DNA from: JBGPLJ01 sp035644395
GTDB taxonomy: Bacteria > Pseudomonadota > Gammaproteobacteria > Steroidobacterales > Steroidobacteraceae
DNA: 64,000 nt
Assembly (NCBI GenBank): GCA_035644395.1
Contig: DASQOR010000068.1
Location: forward strand, 1-64,000
Direction of reading: 5' to 3'
Shown here one piece after another: positions 51,356-59,695 of the stretch (position 1 is its first letter; the number at the start of each line of letters is the position of its first letter). The notes under the pieces are model-generated. The model made no database searches. It had not been told where the DNA came from and was given only the letters and a program-made list of their open reading frames with translations. The translations under genes were made by a program, and so were the position numbers.

Positions 51356-53312
51356 AGCGCCCGTCGGGGGAAACCGTCCGACGGTTTTCCTGAGCTACGC
51401 CCGCGCCGACCAGACTCAGGCGGCGGCCCTCATGCGGGCGCTCGAGGAAGCCGGGCTCGACGTGTGGTGGGATGCACTGATCGAAGGCGGCGCGGCGTTC
51501 GCGAAGTCGATCGAAGCGGCCTTGACCCGCTGTGATGTCGTGATGGTCGCTTGGTCCGCCACGTCCGTTACCTCCGATTGGGTGCGCGACGAGGCGGCCA
51601 GGGGGCGCGACCTGCGCAAGCTCGTGCCGGTGTCGCTCGACGGCACGCCGCCACCGCTCGGCTTCGGCCAGTATCATTCGATCGATCTGTCCCGTTGGCG
51701 CGGGACTGCCGGCAGCGCTGAAATTGCCGACGTCATCCGCTCCATCGCTTCGACGACCCGCAAGAGCATTCCGAAGCCTCAGCGCACGGCGAAGGCCCGA
51801 CCTGCTTCAGCGTTCTTGAGCCGCCGCGCGTTGCTGGCCTCGACGGCGGGCCTTGCGGTCGCGGGCATCGCAGGTTTCATCGCCTGGCGGCGCGGCCTGA
51901 TCGGCGGCGGCGTTCCGGCGTCCGGCAACAGCGTCGCCGTCTTGCCCTTCGAGAACCTGAGCGGCGATCCGAACCAGGCCTATTTTTCCGACGGCCTGTC
52001 CGAGGAAGTGCGCGCCACGCTTGCGCGCAATGTGCTGCTCCTCGTCATGGCCGAAACCTCCTCTGGCAAATTCCGCGATCACAAGGACGACGCCAGGACC
52101 ATTGCGGAGAAGCTGGGCGTTGCGTTCCTGCTCGACGGGAGCGTCCGGCGGGCGGGCGACGTCGTGCGGGTGGCCGCCGATCTCATCGACGGCGAGACCG
52201 GCTTTAGCCGCTGGTCCCGGACATTCGACCGCAGCATGCACGACATCTTCGCCGTGCAGAGCGAAATTGCCGACGCCGTGGCGGGCGCGCTTGCCGCCCA
52301 GGTGACGGCGACCGGCGTACCGGCCGCCGCGACGGCCCAGGAGCTTGCGAGTTCCGGCGGCACGACCAACGTGGCGGCCTATGACGACTATCTGCGCGGC
52401 CGCGCGCTCTACGACCTGAGTTCCGACGAAACCGCGGAGCGGGCCGCGCTCGCCCGGTTCGATGCGGCGATCGCGGCGGATCCCAGCTACGCCGCGGCCC
52501 ACGCGGCGCGGTCACGCTCGCTCACTGCCATCGCAAATCAGTACGGCGAGGCCGGGCAACTCGCCGGGCTTTACGATGCCGCGGTCAAGTCGGCCGAGCG
52601 CGCGATCGCCCTGGCGCCCAGGTTCGCCGACGCCTACTCGACGCTCGGCTTGGTCCTCTTTCAGGGGCGCCTCGACGCGCATGCGGCACGCGAGCCCTTC
52701 GAGCGTTCACGCGAGTTCGGCCCGGGCGATGCCAACGTGCTCGCCCGCTACTCGCTCTACAGCGCGCGGATCGGCCGCAAGAGCGAGGCGGCGGATGCCA
52801 TGCGCCGCGCATTGGTGCTCGATCCGCTGAATCCGCTCATCCACCGTGCCGCCGGCGCCATCCAGTACGCCGCCCGCAATTATGCCGATTCGATTCCCCC
52901 GGCTGAGCATGCGCTGTCGATGAATCCCAGGATGTCCCGTGCGCACGCCGCTATCGGTGACGCCCTGCTGATGCTCGGGCGGACCGACGATGCGCGAGCG
53001 GCGTATGCCGCGGAACCCTCGGAGGATGTCAGTCTCGCGGGCAAGGCAATCGTGGAATGGAAACTCGGCAACGCGACGGCCGCGCGCGCGGCGATGGCGA
53101 AGCTGGTCGCCGATCTCGGCGACCGGGTCCTGTACCAGCAGGGCCAGATCCTCGCGCAATGGGGCGAGAAGGACGCCGCGCTCGCCAGGCTCGGGCAGGC
53201 GCGCATCGTGGGCGATTCCGGTTTGATCTATGCGCGCAACGACCCTATGCTCGACACTCTTCGCAACGATCCGAGATTCGCCCGGTTGCTCGCCAGCATC
53301 GGGTTCGATTGA
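51339..53312 (+). CDS. TIR domain - membrane helix - TolB-like - TPR fusion protein
   Basis: A 657-residue multidomain protein. Residues 14-125 form a bacterial TIR domain (TVFLSYARADQ, LDVWWDALIEGG) with E85 in SDWVRDEA at the place of the NADase glutamate. A membrane helix lies at about 164-182. SVAVLPFENLSGD (198-210) opens a TolB-like N-terminal domain (to about 320) known from adenylate-cyclase-linked TPR proteins. The C-terminal 300 residues are TPR-like. The topology suggests a cytoplasmic TIR and an exterior TolB/TPR part. Signalling by the TIR domain is more likely than defence, since no partner gene is adjacent. Confidence 0.88.
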   Translation: MSAGDEAPVGGNRPTVFLSYARADQTQAAALMRALEEAGLDVWWDALIEGGAAFAKSIEAALTRCDVVMVAWSATSVTSDWVRDEAARGRDLRKLVPVSLDGTPPPLGFGQYHSIDLSRWRGTAGSAEIADVIRSIASTTRKSIPKPQRTAKARPASAFLSRRALLASTAGLAVAGIAGFIAWRRGLIGGGVPASGNSVAVLPFENLSGDPNQAYFSDGLSEEVRATLARNVLLLVMAETSSGKFRDHKDDARTIAEKLGVAFLLDGSVRRAGDVVRVAADLIDGETGFSRWSRTFDRSMHDIFAVQSEIADAVAGALAAQVTATGVPAAATAQELASSGGTTNVAAYDDYLRGRALYDLSSDETAERAALARFDAAIAADPSYAAAHAARSRSLTAIANQYGEAGQLAGLYDAAVKSAERAIALAPRFADAYSTLGLVLFQGRLDAHAAREPFERSREFGPGDANVLARYSLYSARIGRKSEAADAMRRALVLDPLNPLIHRAAGAIQYAARNYADSIPPAEHALSMNPRMSRAHAAIGDALLMLGRTDDARAAYAAEPSEDVSLAGKAIVEWKLGNATAARAAMAKLVADLGDRVLYQQGQILAQWGEKDAALARLGQARIVGDSGLIYARNDPMLDTLRNDPRFARLLASIGFD

Positions 53313-53339
53313 TGTGACGACTCAACAGGGGAATGGGCC

Positions 53340-53579
53340 ATGAAAACAATGACAACAACCATCGCGTTACTGCTTGCAGCGACGCTCATGACCGCGTGCA
53401 GCCAGCAGGAAAGCAGCCCGGCACCGGCGGAAGCGGCGCCGGCGGCAGCGGCACCAGCCGAAGCGACGCCGGCACCCGCCGCGACATCGGAAGCTCCGGC
53501 GAACAATGAGGACGCCTCCCAGACGAGCGGCGACAAGGTCGCGCCGCAGACGCCCGACAACCCGCCGCCGTCGGGCTGA
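53340..53579 (+). CDS. Small Ala/Pro-rich lipoprotein
   Basis: A 79-residue protein with lipobox LMTAC and a mature part almost entirely Ala, Pro, Glu, Ser and Thr. AGGGGA lies a few bases before the ATG. Such low-complexity lipoproteins are common but uninformative. No function is assigned. It ends five bases from the convergent protease gene. Confidence 0.6.
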   Translation: MKTMTTTIALLLAATLMTACSQQESSPAPAEAAPAAAAPAEATPAPAATSEAPANNEDASQTSGDKVAPQTPDNPPPSG

Positions 53580-53583
53580 AGCC

Positions 53584-54834
53584 TCAGGGCAGCGAATTCT
53601 TCGTCGGGTCGAGCTTCATTGCCTGGTTGATCCAGTCGATATAGGTTGCGACGCGCGTGTAGACACCGGGCTGGCCGTCGCCGGTGCAGCGCTTCTTGCC
53701 CCAGCTGATGATGCCGACCAGCGTCGGCACGCCGTTCGTGAAGATGACCGGGCCACCGCTGTCGCCCTGGCAGGTGGAGCGCTGCGGATTCGCGGCGCAG
53801 AAGACCTTGCCCTGAATCTTCGCCGGCCCGTAGCCCGGCAGGTTCGTGCATTGCGCCTGGCCCATCACCTTCAGATCGACCTTGAGCAGCACCGCGTTCG
53901 GCGCATTGCCTTCGACCGGTAGCGTCTTGCCCCAGCCGCTGCCCGTCACTTGCGTGCCGTCGGGCGGCGGCGGTCCCTTGTGAAGCGCGATCTCGCGGAT
54001 CTGCGTCGGGTCGCGGTGGCGCGGCGGCCCGTCCTCGACGATGTGGACGAGCGCGATGTCGTTCGCATACATGTTCGGATTCGCGGGCAGCGGCTTCGTG
54101 TCGAAGTTCGCGTGCCGGACGATGTGATCGATCTTGAAGGTCAGGCCGCTGTCCTTTGAAATGTCTTCCGCGCCGAGACGCACGCGATAGCCGGCGTTCA
54201 CCATGTCCTGGTCGATGCAGTGGGCCGCGGTCAGCACCCAATCGTGGGCGATGAGCGACCCGCCGCAGTAGTGTTGCAGCTGCCAGAGCGCCCTGCCGGC
54301 GCGTGACTTCTCGGGAAATCGTTCCGCCTCGAACGGGCCGTAGATTTCCGCTTGCCAGGGCGCACCCTTGTCGGGAATCGGCCGCCCGCCTGCCGAGCGC
54401 AGGAAATCTTCCTGCTCGCCCTTGGACTTCGGCGCCTTGCGCTGGTGCGGGCGCACGGTCGGCACGTCCTCGGGCTCCCGGATGCCTGGATGCGAAGCTT
54501 CTTCAACGTCTTCCTGATCGTCACCGTCATCCTCGAATTCGACGACGTCCCAGCTCATGCGCGTCGGATCCAGTTGCGTGTCCGTCGGGATGGCGTCGTC
54601 GGCGTAATCGTCCGGCTGCTCGACGTCGGTGGAGTCGTCGTCGCTCTCATCCTCGTTCGCGTCCGCTTCATCAGACGTCGTGTCGGCGTTCGCAGGCTCA
54701 TCGCCCGGTTGCGAGGTCGCCTCCGGCTCGGGCTCGGGTTCCTGCGCCGCCGCAGCGCCGCCAACGCCCAGCGCGATGCCCATCCATACGAGCCAGGCGA
54801 AATGCGGCACGGACTTGTCGGGTGATTTCAGCAT
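53584..54834 (-). CDS. Trypsin-like serine protease with acidic propeptide region
   Basis: A 416-residue exported S1 peptidase. After the signal peptide (residues 1-30) comes a strongly acidic stretch at 32-112, then the trypsin domain from about 150. The triad is H205 in LTAAHC, D259 in NDIAL and S359 in CQGDSGGP. Six cysteines are placed as in chymotrypsin-fold enzymes. The acidic segment may be a propeptide or spacer. ATG 54834 was chosen because it opens a good signal peptide. Confidence 0.92.
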   Translation of the reverse strand: MLKSPDKSVPHFAWLVWMGIALGVGGAAAAQEPEPEPEATSQPGDEPANADTTSDEADANEDESDDDSTDVEQPDDYADDAIPTDTQLDPTRMSWDVVEFEDDGDDQEDVEEASHPGIREPEDVPTVRPHQRKAPKSKGEQEDFLRSAGGRPIPDKGAPWQAEIYGPFEAERFPEKSRAGRALWQLQHYCGGSLIAHDWVLTAAHCIDQDMVNAGYRVRLGAEDISKDSGLTFKIDHIVRHANFDTKPLPANPNMYANDIALVHIVEDGPPRHRDPTQIREIALHKGPPPPDGTQVTGSGWGKTLPVEGNAPNAVLLKVDLKVMGQAQCTNLPGYGPAKIQGKVFCAANPQRSTCQGDSGGPVIFTNGVPTLVGIISWGKKRCTGDGQPGVYTRVATYIDWINQAMKLDPTKNSLP

Positions 54835-54891
54835 CGCGCCCTCCTCGGGCCTGTCATTGTCGGCGCGCCCCGGAGGCCCGCCTGTTTCACT

Positions 54892-54897
54892 TATAAT
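54892..54897 (+). promoter_or_regulatory. Candidate -10 box (TATAAT) before the cyclase gene
   Basis: A perfect TATAAT lies 43 bases before the ATG of the cyclase-family gene. No -35 match is seen 16-18 bases upstream, where the sequence is GC-rich. Confidence 0.4.
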
Positions 54898-54939
54898 GCG
54901 ACAGCGAGAGCTCAACTGGCCAGCAGTGTCGCCGCTCCC

Positions 54940-55599
54940 ATGAAACTCATCGACGTCAGCCACACGATCGAAGCCGGCATGGTGACCTACAAGGGTCTGC
55001 CGGCGCCGATCATCTGCGATTACCTTTCGCGCGCAGCGTCCCGCAAGCTCTACTCGGCCGGCACGGAGTTTCAGATCGGCCGGATCGACATGGTCGCGAA
55101 CACCGGGACCTACGTCGACAGTCCCTTTCACCGCTACGCCGATGGCAAGGACTTGTCGCAACTGCCGCTCGAATCGCTCGCGAACCTGGCCTGCGTCGTC
55201 GCGCAGGTCGAGACGAGCACGACGCGCGCAATCGATCAATTGCCGTTCAAGCCCGCCGATGTGCGCGGCAAAGCGGTACTGGTCCGCACAGGCTGGGACC
55301 GCCACTGGCGCACCGACAAGTACTTCGAGGGCTTTCCGCACCTCACCTTGCGCCTTGCCCAATGGCTGCGAGACGCGGGCGTTGCCATGGTCGGCATCGA
55401 CTCGCACAACATCGACAACACCGATACGGGAGAGCGGCCCGTGCACTCGACGCTGCTCGGCGCCGACATTCCGATCTGCGAGCATCTCTGCGGCCTCGTC
55501 GATGTTCCGGAGCACGGCGCGCACTTCTTCGCGGTGCCGGTCAAGGTGAAGGGCTTCGGGACATTTCCCGTGCGCGCATTCGCCACGGTCGACGGCTAG
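54940..55599 (+). CDS. Cyclase-family hydrolase (KynB-like)
   Basis: A 219-residue cytoplasmic member of the cyclase/kynurenine-formamidase superfamily, close to KynB in length. The metal motif is altered to NTGTYVDSPFH, with Tyr in place of the second His. GIDSHNIDNTDTGERPVHS and ICEHLCGL are conserved C-terminal blocks. It could be a true formamidase acting with the kynurenine operon 25 kb away, or an isatin-hydrolase-like enzyme. The call to superfamily is firm, the substrate is not. Confidence 0.85.
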   Translation: MKLIDVSHTIEAGMVTYKGLPAPIICDYLSRAASRKLYSAGTEFQIGRIDMVANTGTYVDSPFHRYADGKDLSQLPLESLANLACVVAQVETSTTRAIDQLPFKPADVRGKAVLVRTGWDRHWRTDKYFEGFPHLTLRLAQWLRDAGVAMVGIDSHNIDNTDTGERPVHSTLLGADIPICEHLCGLVDVPEHGAHFFAVPVKVKGFGTFPVRAFATVDG

Positions 55600-55638
55600 C
55601 ATGCGAATCGCGATGACGCTCGACTAGTTGCCCGGTAC

Positions 55639-56148
55639 ATGTCTCGAGCACACCGCGCTTTGCTGCTTGCGCTGACGTTGGCTTCGATGCAGGCTTCCGC
55701 GGACGTTGCCGTCGGCAAAGCGTCCAGCTCAGCCGTCCGTGAACGGGTGCTCGAACTCGTCAACCAGGCTCGCGCCAGCTCGCGGCGCTGCGGCGACGAG
55801 CGCTTCTCGGCAACCACGCCACTCACTCCCTCGTCGGTACTGAATCGCGCGGCCCGCGATCACGCCCGCGATATGGCGAACCATGACTACTTTGAACACA
55901 TCGGCAGGGACGGCAGCACCCCGAAGGAACGCCTTGCGCGGCTCGATTATCATTCGAACCTCACGGGCGAGAACATCGCCTACGGGCCGGTGTCCGCGGA
56001 AGAAGTAGTGAAGGGCTGGCTCTCGAGCCCGGGCCACTGCGCCAACATCATGGAACCGGGATATCGCGAGATGGGAATCGCCGTCGCTTCCGGCAAGAAG
56101 CGCGGCGCGATCTACTGGGTGCAGGAGTTCGCCGTGCCGCGGCGTTGA
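55639..56148 (+). CDS. CAP/SCP-domain secreted protein
   Basis: A 169-residue exported protein with a signal peptide (LLALTLASMQASADV) and one CAP domain. VLNRAARDHARDMANHDYF contains the first His, GENIAYG and WLSSPGHCANIM the others. These four residues form the typical cleft. Two cysteines may pair. Function in bacteria is poorly known. No Shine-Dalgarno sequence is clear before the ATG. Confidence 0.9.
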   Translation: MSRAHRALLLALTLASMQASADVAVGKASSSAVRERVLELVNQARASSRRCGDERFSATTPLTPSSVLNRAARDHARDMANHDYFEHIGRDGSTPKERLARLDYHSNLTGENIAYGPVSAEEVVKGWLSSPGHCANIMEPGYREMGIAVASGKKRGAIYWVQEFAVPRR

Positions 56149-56362
56149 CCGTCAGCGAACCCGCGCCTCGCCCGGCCATGCTCACGATCGACGGCAGATA
56201 GTCCTGATAGCGCTGAAAGTGCCCGGTGCCCTCGATGGCCTCGAGCTCTGCGCGGTGGTTGAGCCGCGCCTTGAATCGCCCCGACGCGTTGCTCAGCCTG
56301 CCGCGGCATGGCCGCGATGAGGTCGGACTCGGAAACGACGGCGAGCGCACGAGCGCGCCGTC

Positions 56363-56524
56363 GAGTACCGCCGGCACTTGAGCCTCGCCGACCTCGCTCA
56401 TGCGGAGCACCATCGCGACATCGTGCAGCGCTTTGGACGTTTCCCTCATCGCAACGCCATCCTCGGCCGCAAGAGCACGGCGGAAGAGGAGGCGTATCTC
56501 GACAACGGCGGCTGTGCCGGCTAA
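56363..56524 (+). pseudogene. DUF924 gene remnant (C-terminal 53 residues only)
   Basis: This frame reads HAEHHRDIVQRFGRFPHRNA and then ILGRKSTAEEEAYL before a TAA stop, the unmistakable C-terminal end of DUF924 proteins, which are about 180 residues long. Upstream the frame is closed by a TGA at 56318, and no N-terminal part is recognisable. Bases 56149-56362 have coding-like composition on the minus strand but no start or family match. The remnant stop overlaps the stop of the opposite-strand reductase gene. Confidence 0.72.
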
Positions 56525-57627
56525 TCCATGGCGATGATCACTTTTCCGCGCGCGTGTCCCGCTTCGAGGTAGCGGATCGCCTCCGCCGTTTCGCCCAGCT
56601 GGTAGCTGCGGTCGATGATCGACGTGAGCTTGCCGGCCTGCATCATGTCATGCAGCAGGTCGAGGTCCTTCTGATTGACGTCGGCGAGGAAGAAGCCGAA
56701 CTGCTGGCTGACGAACGGCGACAGCATCCAGGCCTTCACCGGGCTCCACATCGCGCCGATGAATTTCCCGTCGCTCGGCCCGCCGACGATGACGAAGATG
56801 CCCTTGTCCGCCATCACGCGCTTGTTCTCGAGCAAGGATCGATTGCCCACCGTGTCGATGATGACGTCGTAATGCTGCGCGCCTTGCGTGTAGTCCTCGC
56901 TCTTGTAGTCGATGACATGATCGGCGCCGAGCGCCTGAACCATCGGCACGTTCCTGGTGCTGCAGACCGCGGTGACCTCGGCGCCGAGCGACTTCGCGAT
57001 CTGTACGGCATAGGTGCCGACGCCGCCCGAGGCGCCGTTGATCAACACTTTCTGTCCCGCCTGGACCTTGCCGTGGTCGCGAAGCGCCTGCAGCGCCGTG
57101 ACCGCAGCGACGGGCACGGCCGCCGCTTGCTCGAATGTCACGTTGGCGGGCTTCAGGGCAATCGCCCGTTCGTCGGGAACACTGACGTACTCGGCGAACG
57201 CACCGCGCTTCGAGCCGAAGATCTCATCGCCGGCCTTGAATCGCGTGACGTCCTTGCCCACCGCTTCGACGGTGCCCGCATAGTCGACACCGAGGCGCGA
57301 GTTCCCTGGCACGCCGATGCCCGCCTCCGCACGCATGATGTACGGCTGGCCGCGCAGGAGATGCCAGTCGAGCGGATTCACCGACGCCGCGCGCACCTTG
57401 ACGAGGATTTCGTGGTCCTTCGGCGTGGGCTTCTCGATGTCCTCCACCTTGACGACATCGGGCGAGCCGTAACACCGGTTGACCGCAGCCTTCATCCGTT
57501 GCGCATCGGCCGCAAGCGCAGGTGCCGTTGCGCACGGAGCGTCGCGGCTGATGGTGATGGCGAGCGCGGTCACCGCGAGCGCGATGAAGAGCAGCACACC
57601 GCCGGTGATCTTGTAGCGCAGTTTCAT
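56521..57627 (-). CDS. Membrane-anchored MDR-family NAD(P)-dependent oxidoreductase
   Basis: A 368-residue medium-chain dehydrogenase/reductase of the quinone-oxidoreductase type without the zinc ligands of alcohol dehydrogenases. The N-terminus (YKITGGVLLFIALAVTALAI) is a membrane anchor, unusual for the family. LGVDYAGTVEAVGKDV and the NADPH motif INGASGGVGTYAVQIAKSLG (short: GASGGVGTYAVQ) are clear. ATG 57627 starts the anchor; a longer frame begins ten codons upstream. It faces away from the two-component genes. Confidence 0.88.
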   Translation of the reverse strand: MKLRYKITGGVLLFIALAVTALAITISRDAPCATAPALAADAQRMKAAVNRCYGSPDVVKVEDIEKPTPKDHEILVKVRAASVNPLDWHLLRGQPYIMRAEAGIGVPGNSRLGVDYAGTVEAVGKDVTRFKAGDEIFGSKRGAFAEYVSVPDERAIALKPANVTFEQAAAVPVAAVTALQALRDHGKVQAGQKVLINGASGGVGTYAVQIAKSLGAEVTAVCSTRNVPMVQALGADHVIDYKSEDYTQGAQHYDVIIDTVGNRSLLENKRVMADKGIFVIVGGPSDGKFIGAMWSPVKAWMLSPFVSQQFGFFLADVNQKDLDLLHDMMQAGKLTSIIDRSYQLGETAEAIRYLEAGHARGKVIIAMD

Positions 57628-57808
57628 GGTCTTGCACCCCTCGGTAGCACCCTGCAATGACTGCCACTATCGCCGAGCGACGCCATCGGGGCCAGTTCAT
57701 GTGACCGGCGACGGCGGGCCACGGACCAGATACGAAGCAGGCGGATGAACGGCGGCTCCGAGGGCCCTCGAACACGGCGGGTCGCCGGCAGCTGACGAAA
57801 TCACCGGC

Positions 57809-57814
57809 TATAGT
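57809..57814 (+). promoter_or_regulatory. Candidate -10 box giving a leaderless kinase mRNA
   Basis: TATAGT matches five of six consensus positions. Transcription would start at or next to the A of the ATG at 57821. There is no -35 match at 16-18 bases, so strength is unknown. Confidence 0.4.
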
Positions 57815-57820
57815 GACGCC

Positions 57821-58900
57821 ATGCACTCCGCTACTGCGTCCGCAAAACCGCGCGGCCTTGCGCTCGCCTTCAACCGGCGGCGCGTGCTGCTGGTGCTCGG
57901 AGTCTCGATGCTCTTCGGGCTGCTGAACCAGGTCGGCAACACGACCGCCACGCCGATCGTGGTCGGGCGCACGGTGATGGTGGGCCTTTTCGCGCTTGCG
58001 GCCTTCGCGCTTTTCGAGCAGTGGCCGAGGCGCTTGCCCCATTGGCTCGCGCGCTGGGCTTTGCAGCTGATCGGTGTGGTGCTCTCGGCGCCGTTCTGCG
58101 CGTGGCTCGCCTACTTCGTGACAACCGGCGGCAATCCCGACTTCTCGCACAACCCGTTGCGGCTCACCGGCTATGCGCAATTGACCTTCGAAGGCGTGCT
58201 GTTCGGACCGTGGATTGCCCTCGGCGCCATCGTGCGACAGCGCGAGACGTTCGCGCGCGAACAAGCCCTCGCGTTCGAGCTCGAGCGCAGTGAGCTCGAG
58301 CGCAACGCGCTCAACGCGCGCTTGCGGCTGCTGCAGGCGCAGGTCGAGCCGCATTTCCTCTTCAATACGCTCGCGAACGTGCAGGAGCTGGTCGACGCCC
58401 GCTCGCCCCAGGCATCCAGCGTGCTGAGGAGCCTCGTCGCCTACCTGCGCGCGGCGATCCCGCGGCTGCAGGAACCCACCACGACGCTCGGCCAGGAGCT
58501 GCAGCTCGTCCGCGCGTATCTCGACCTCATGCACATGCGCATCCCGGATCGCCTGCAGTTCGCGCTCGAGATCGACGACGGGGCGACGCCCCTGAGTTGC
58601 CCGCCCCTGACCGTGCTGACGCTCGTCGAGAACGCCGTGCGTCACGGCATCGATCCGAGCGAAGAAGGCGGACGCATCGACGTCCACGTGACGGTGCGCG
58701 AGGGCCGCTGCATCGTGCGTGTCGCCGACACGGGCGTCGGGCTGCGATCTGGCGCCAACGGTTCGGGCACCGGCCTTGCGACCCTGCGCGAACGACTGCA
58801 GCTTGCCTTCGGTGGCGACGCGCAACTGCGCCTGAGCGAAGTCGAGCCGCATGGCGTGAGCGCCAAGCTCAATTTTCCGGCGCGGCCGGCGGCCCCATGA
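57821..58900 (+). CDS. LytS/YehU-type sensor histidine kinase
   Basis: A 359-residue kinase of the His_kinase (PF06580) type. Four membrane segments lie at about 21-37, 46-65, 80-100 and 122-138, followed by a short coiled coil. The phospho-acceptor is H178 in VEPHFLFNT. The ATP-binding part has VENAVRHGI, ADTGVGL and GTGLATLRERL. A TATAGT box lies only six bases before the ATG and no Shine-Dalgarno is seen, so the mRNA may be leaderless. Its stop overlaps the partner regulator (ATGA). Confidence 0.93.
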   Translation: MHSATASAKPRGLALAFNRRRVLLVLGVSMLFGLLNQVGNTTATPIVVGRTVMVGLFALAAFALFEQWPRRLPHWLARWALQLIGVVLSAPFCAWLAYFVTTGGNPDFSHNPLRLTGYAQLTFEGVLFGPWIALGAIVRQRETFAREQALAFELERSELERNALNARLRLLQAQVEPHFLFNTLANVQELVDARSPQASSVLRSLVAYLRAAIPRLQEPTTTLGQELQLVRAYLDLMHMRIPDRLQFALEIDDGATPLSCPPLTVLTLVENAVRHGIDPSEEGGRIDVHVTVREGRCIVRVADTGVGLRSGANGSGTGLATLRERLQLAFGGDAQLRLSEVEPHGVSAKLNFPARPAAP

Positions 58901-59682
58901 CCGAGAAGCGCCCGACCGCGTTGATCGCCGACGACGAGCCCCTGCTCCGGGATGCGCTCGAACGGCTGCTCGCCGCCGCCTGGCCGGAACTTCACGTGGT
59001 GGCGCAGGCGCGCAATGGTCGCGAGGCCATCGATCTTTTTAACTCGCATCGTCCCGACGTCTGTTTTCTCGATGTGCAGATGCCCGGCATGTCCGGCGTC
59101 GAGGCCGCACGCCACATCGGCCATCGCGCGCACCTCGTCTTCGTGACCGCGTTCGATCAGTACGCCGTGCAGGCGTTCGCGCAGGGCGTGCTCGACTACC
59201 TGATGAAGCCCGTGGAGCCGGCCCGCCTGGCGGAGACCGTGCAACGACTGAAGGAGCGGCTGCGCGCGTCGCAGCCCGCGCTCAACACGGAAGCCCTGCT
59301 GCAGCAGCTCGCTGCGCAACTGCAGAAGGGATCCCCATCGGAGACGCTGCGCTGGATCCGCGCGTCCGTCGGTCAAACCGTGCGCCTCATTGCCGTGGAC
59401 GACATCGACTTCCTGCGGTCCGAGGAGAAGTACACGCTGATCGCCTGGCGCGACGACGCAGGCGAGCCGCGCGAAGCGGTCATCCGTACACCGCTCAAGG
59501 AACTCACGGCACAGCTCGATGCCACTCGCTTCGCGCAGGTGCATCGCTCGGTGGTCGTGAACCTGCGATCCGTGGCTCATGTCACGCGTGGACCGAACGA
59601 GACCGCCGACATCCACCTGAAAGGGCGCACCGAGGTACTGCCCGTCAGCCGGAGCTACCTGCACCTGTTTCGTCAGATGTAA
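58897..59682 (+). CDS. LytTR-family response regulator
   Basis: A 261-residue partner of the upstream kinase. The receiver domain (about 1-120) has the acidic pair in IADDEPL, phospho-acceptor D59 in FLDVQMPG, and K104 in YLMKPVE. The LytTR DNA-binding domain occupies about 155-258 (DIDFLRSEEKYTLI, FAQVHRSVVVNL). Regulators of this type often act on exopolysaccharide, fimbriae or peptide uptake genes. Its targets cannot be predicted from the sequence. Confidence 0.94.
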   Translation: MTEKRPTALIADDEPLLRDALERLLAAAWPELHVVAQARNGREAIDLFNSHRPDVCFLDVQMPGMSGVEAARHIGHRAHLVFVTAFDQYAVQAFAQGVLDYLMKPVEPARLAETVQRLKERLRASQPALNTEALLQQLAAQLQKGSPSETLRWIRASVGQTVRLIAVDDIDFLRSEEKYTLIAWRDDAGEPREAVIRTPLKELTAQLDATRFAQVHRSVVVNLRSVAHVTRGPNETADIHLKGRTEVLPVSRSYLHLFRQM

Positions 59683-59695
59683 GCGGCCGATCCTG

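Noticed and set aside
51339..53312. TIR protein as part of a Thoeris, CBASS or other TIR defence system
   Set aside because: No ThsA, cyclase or other effector lies nearby, and the TolB-TPR architecture is that of signalling proteins.
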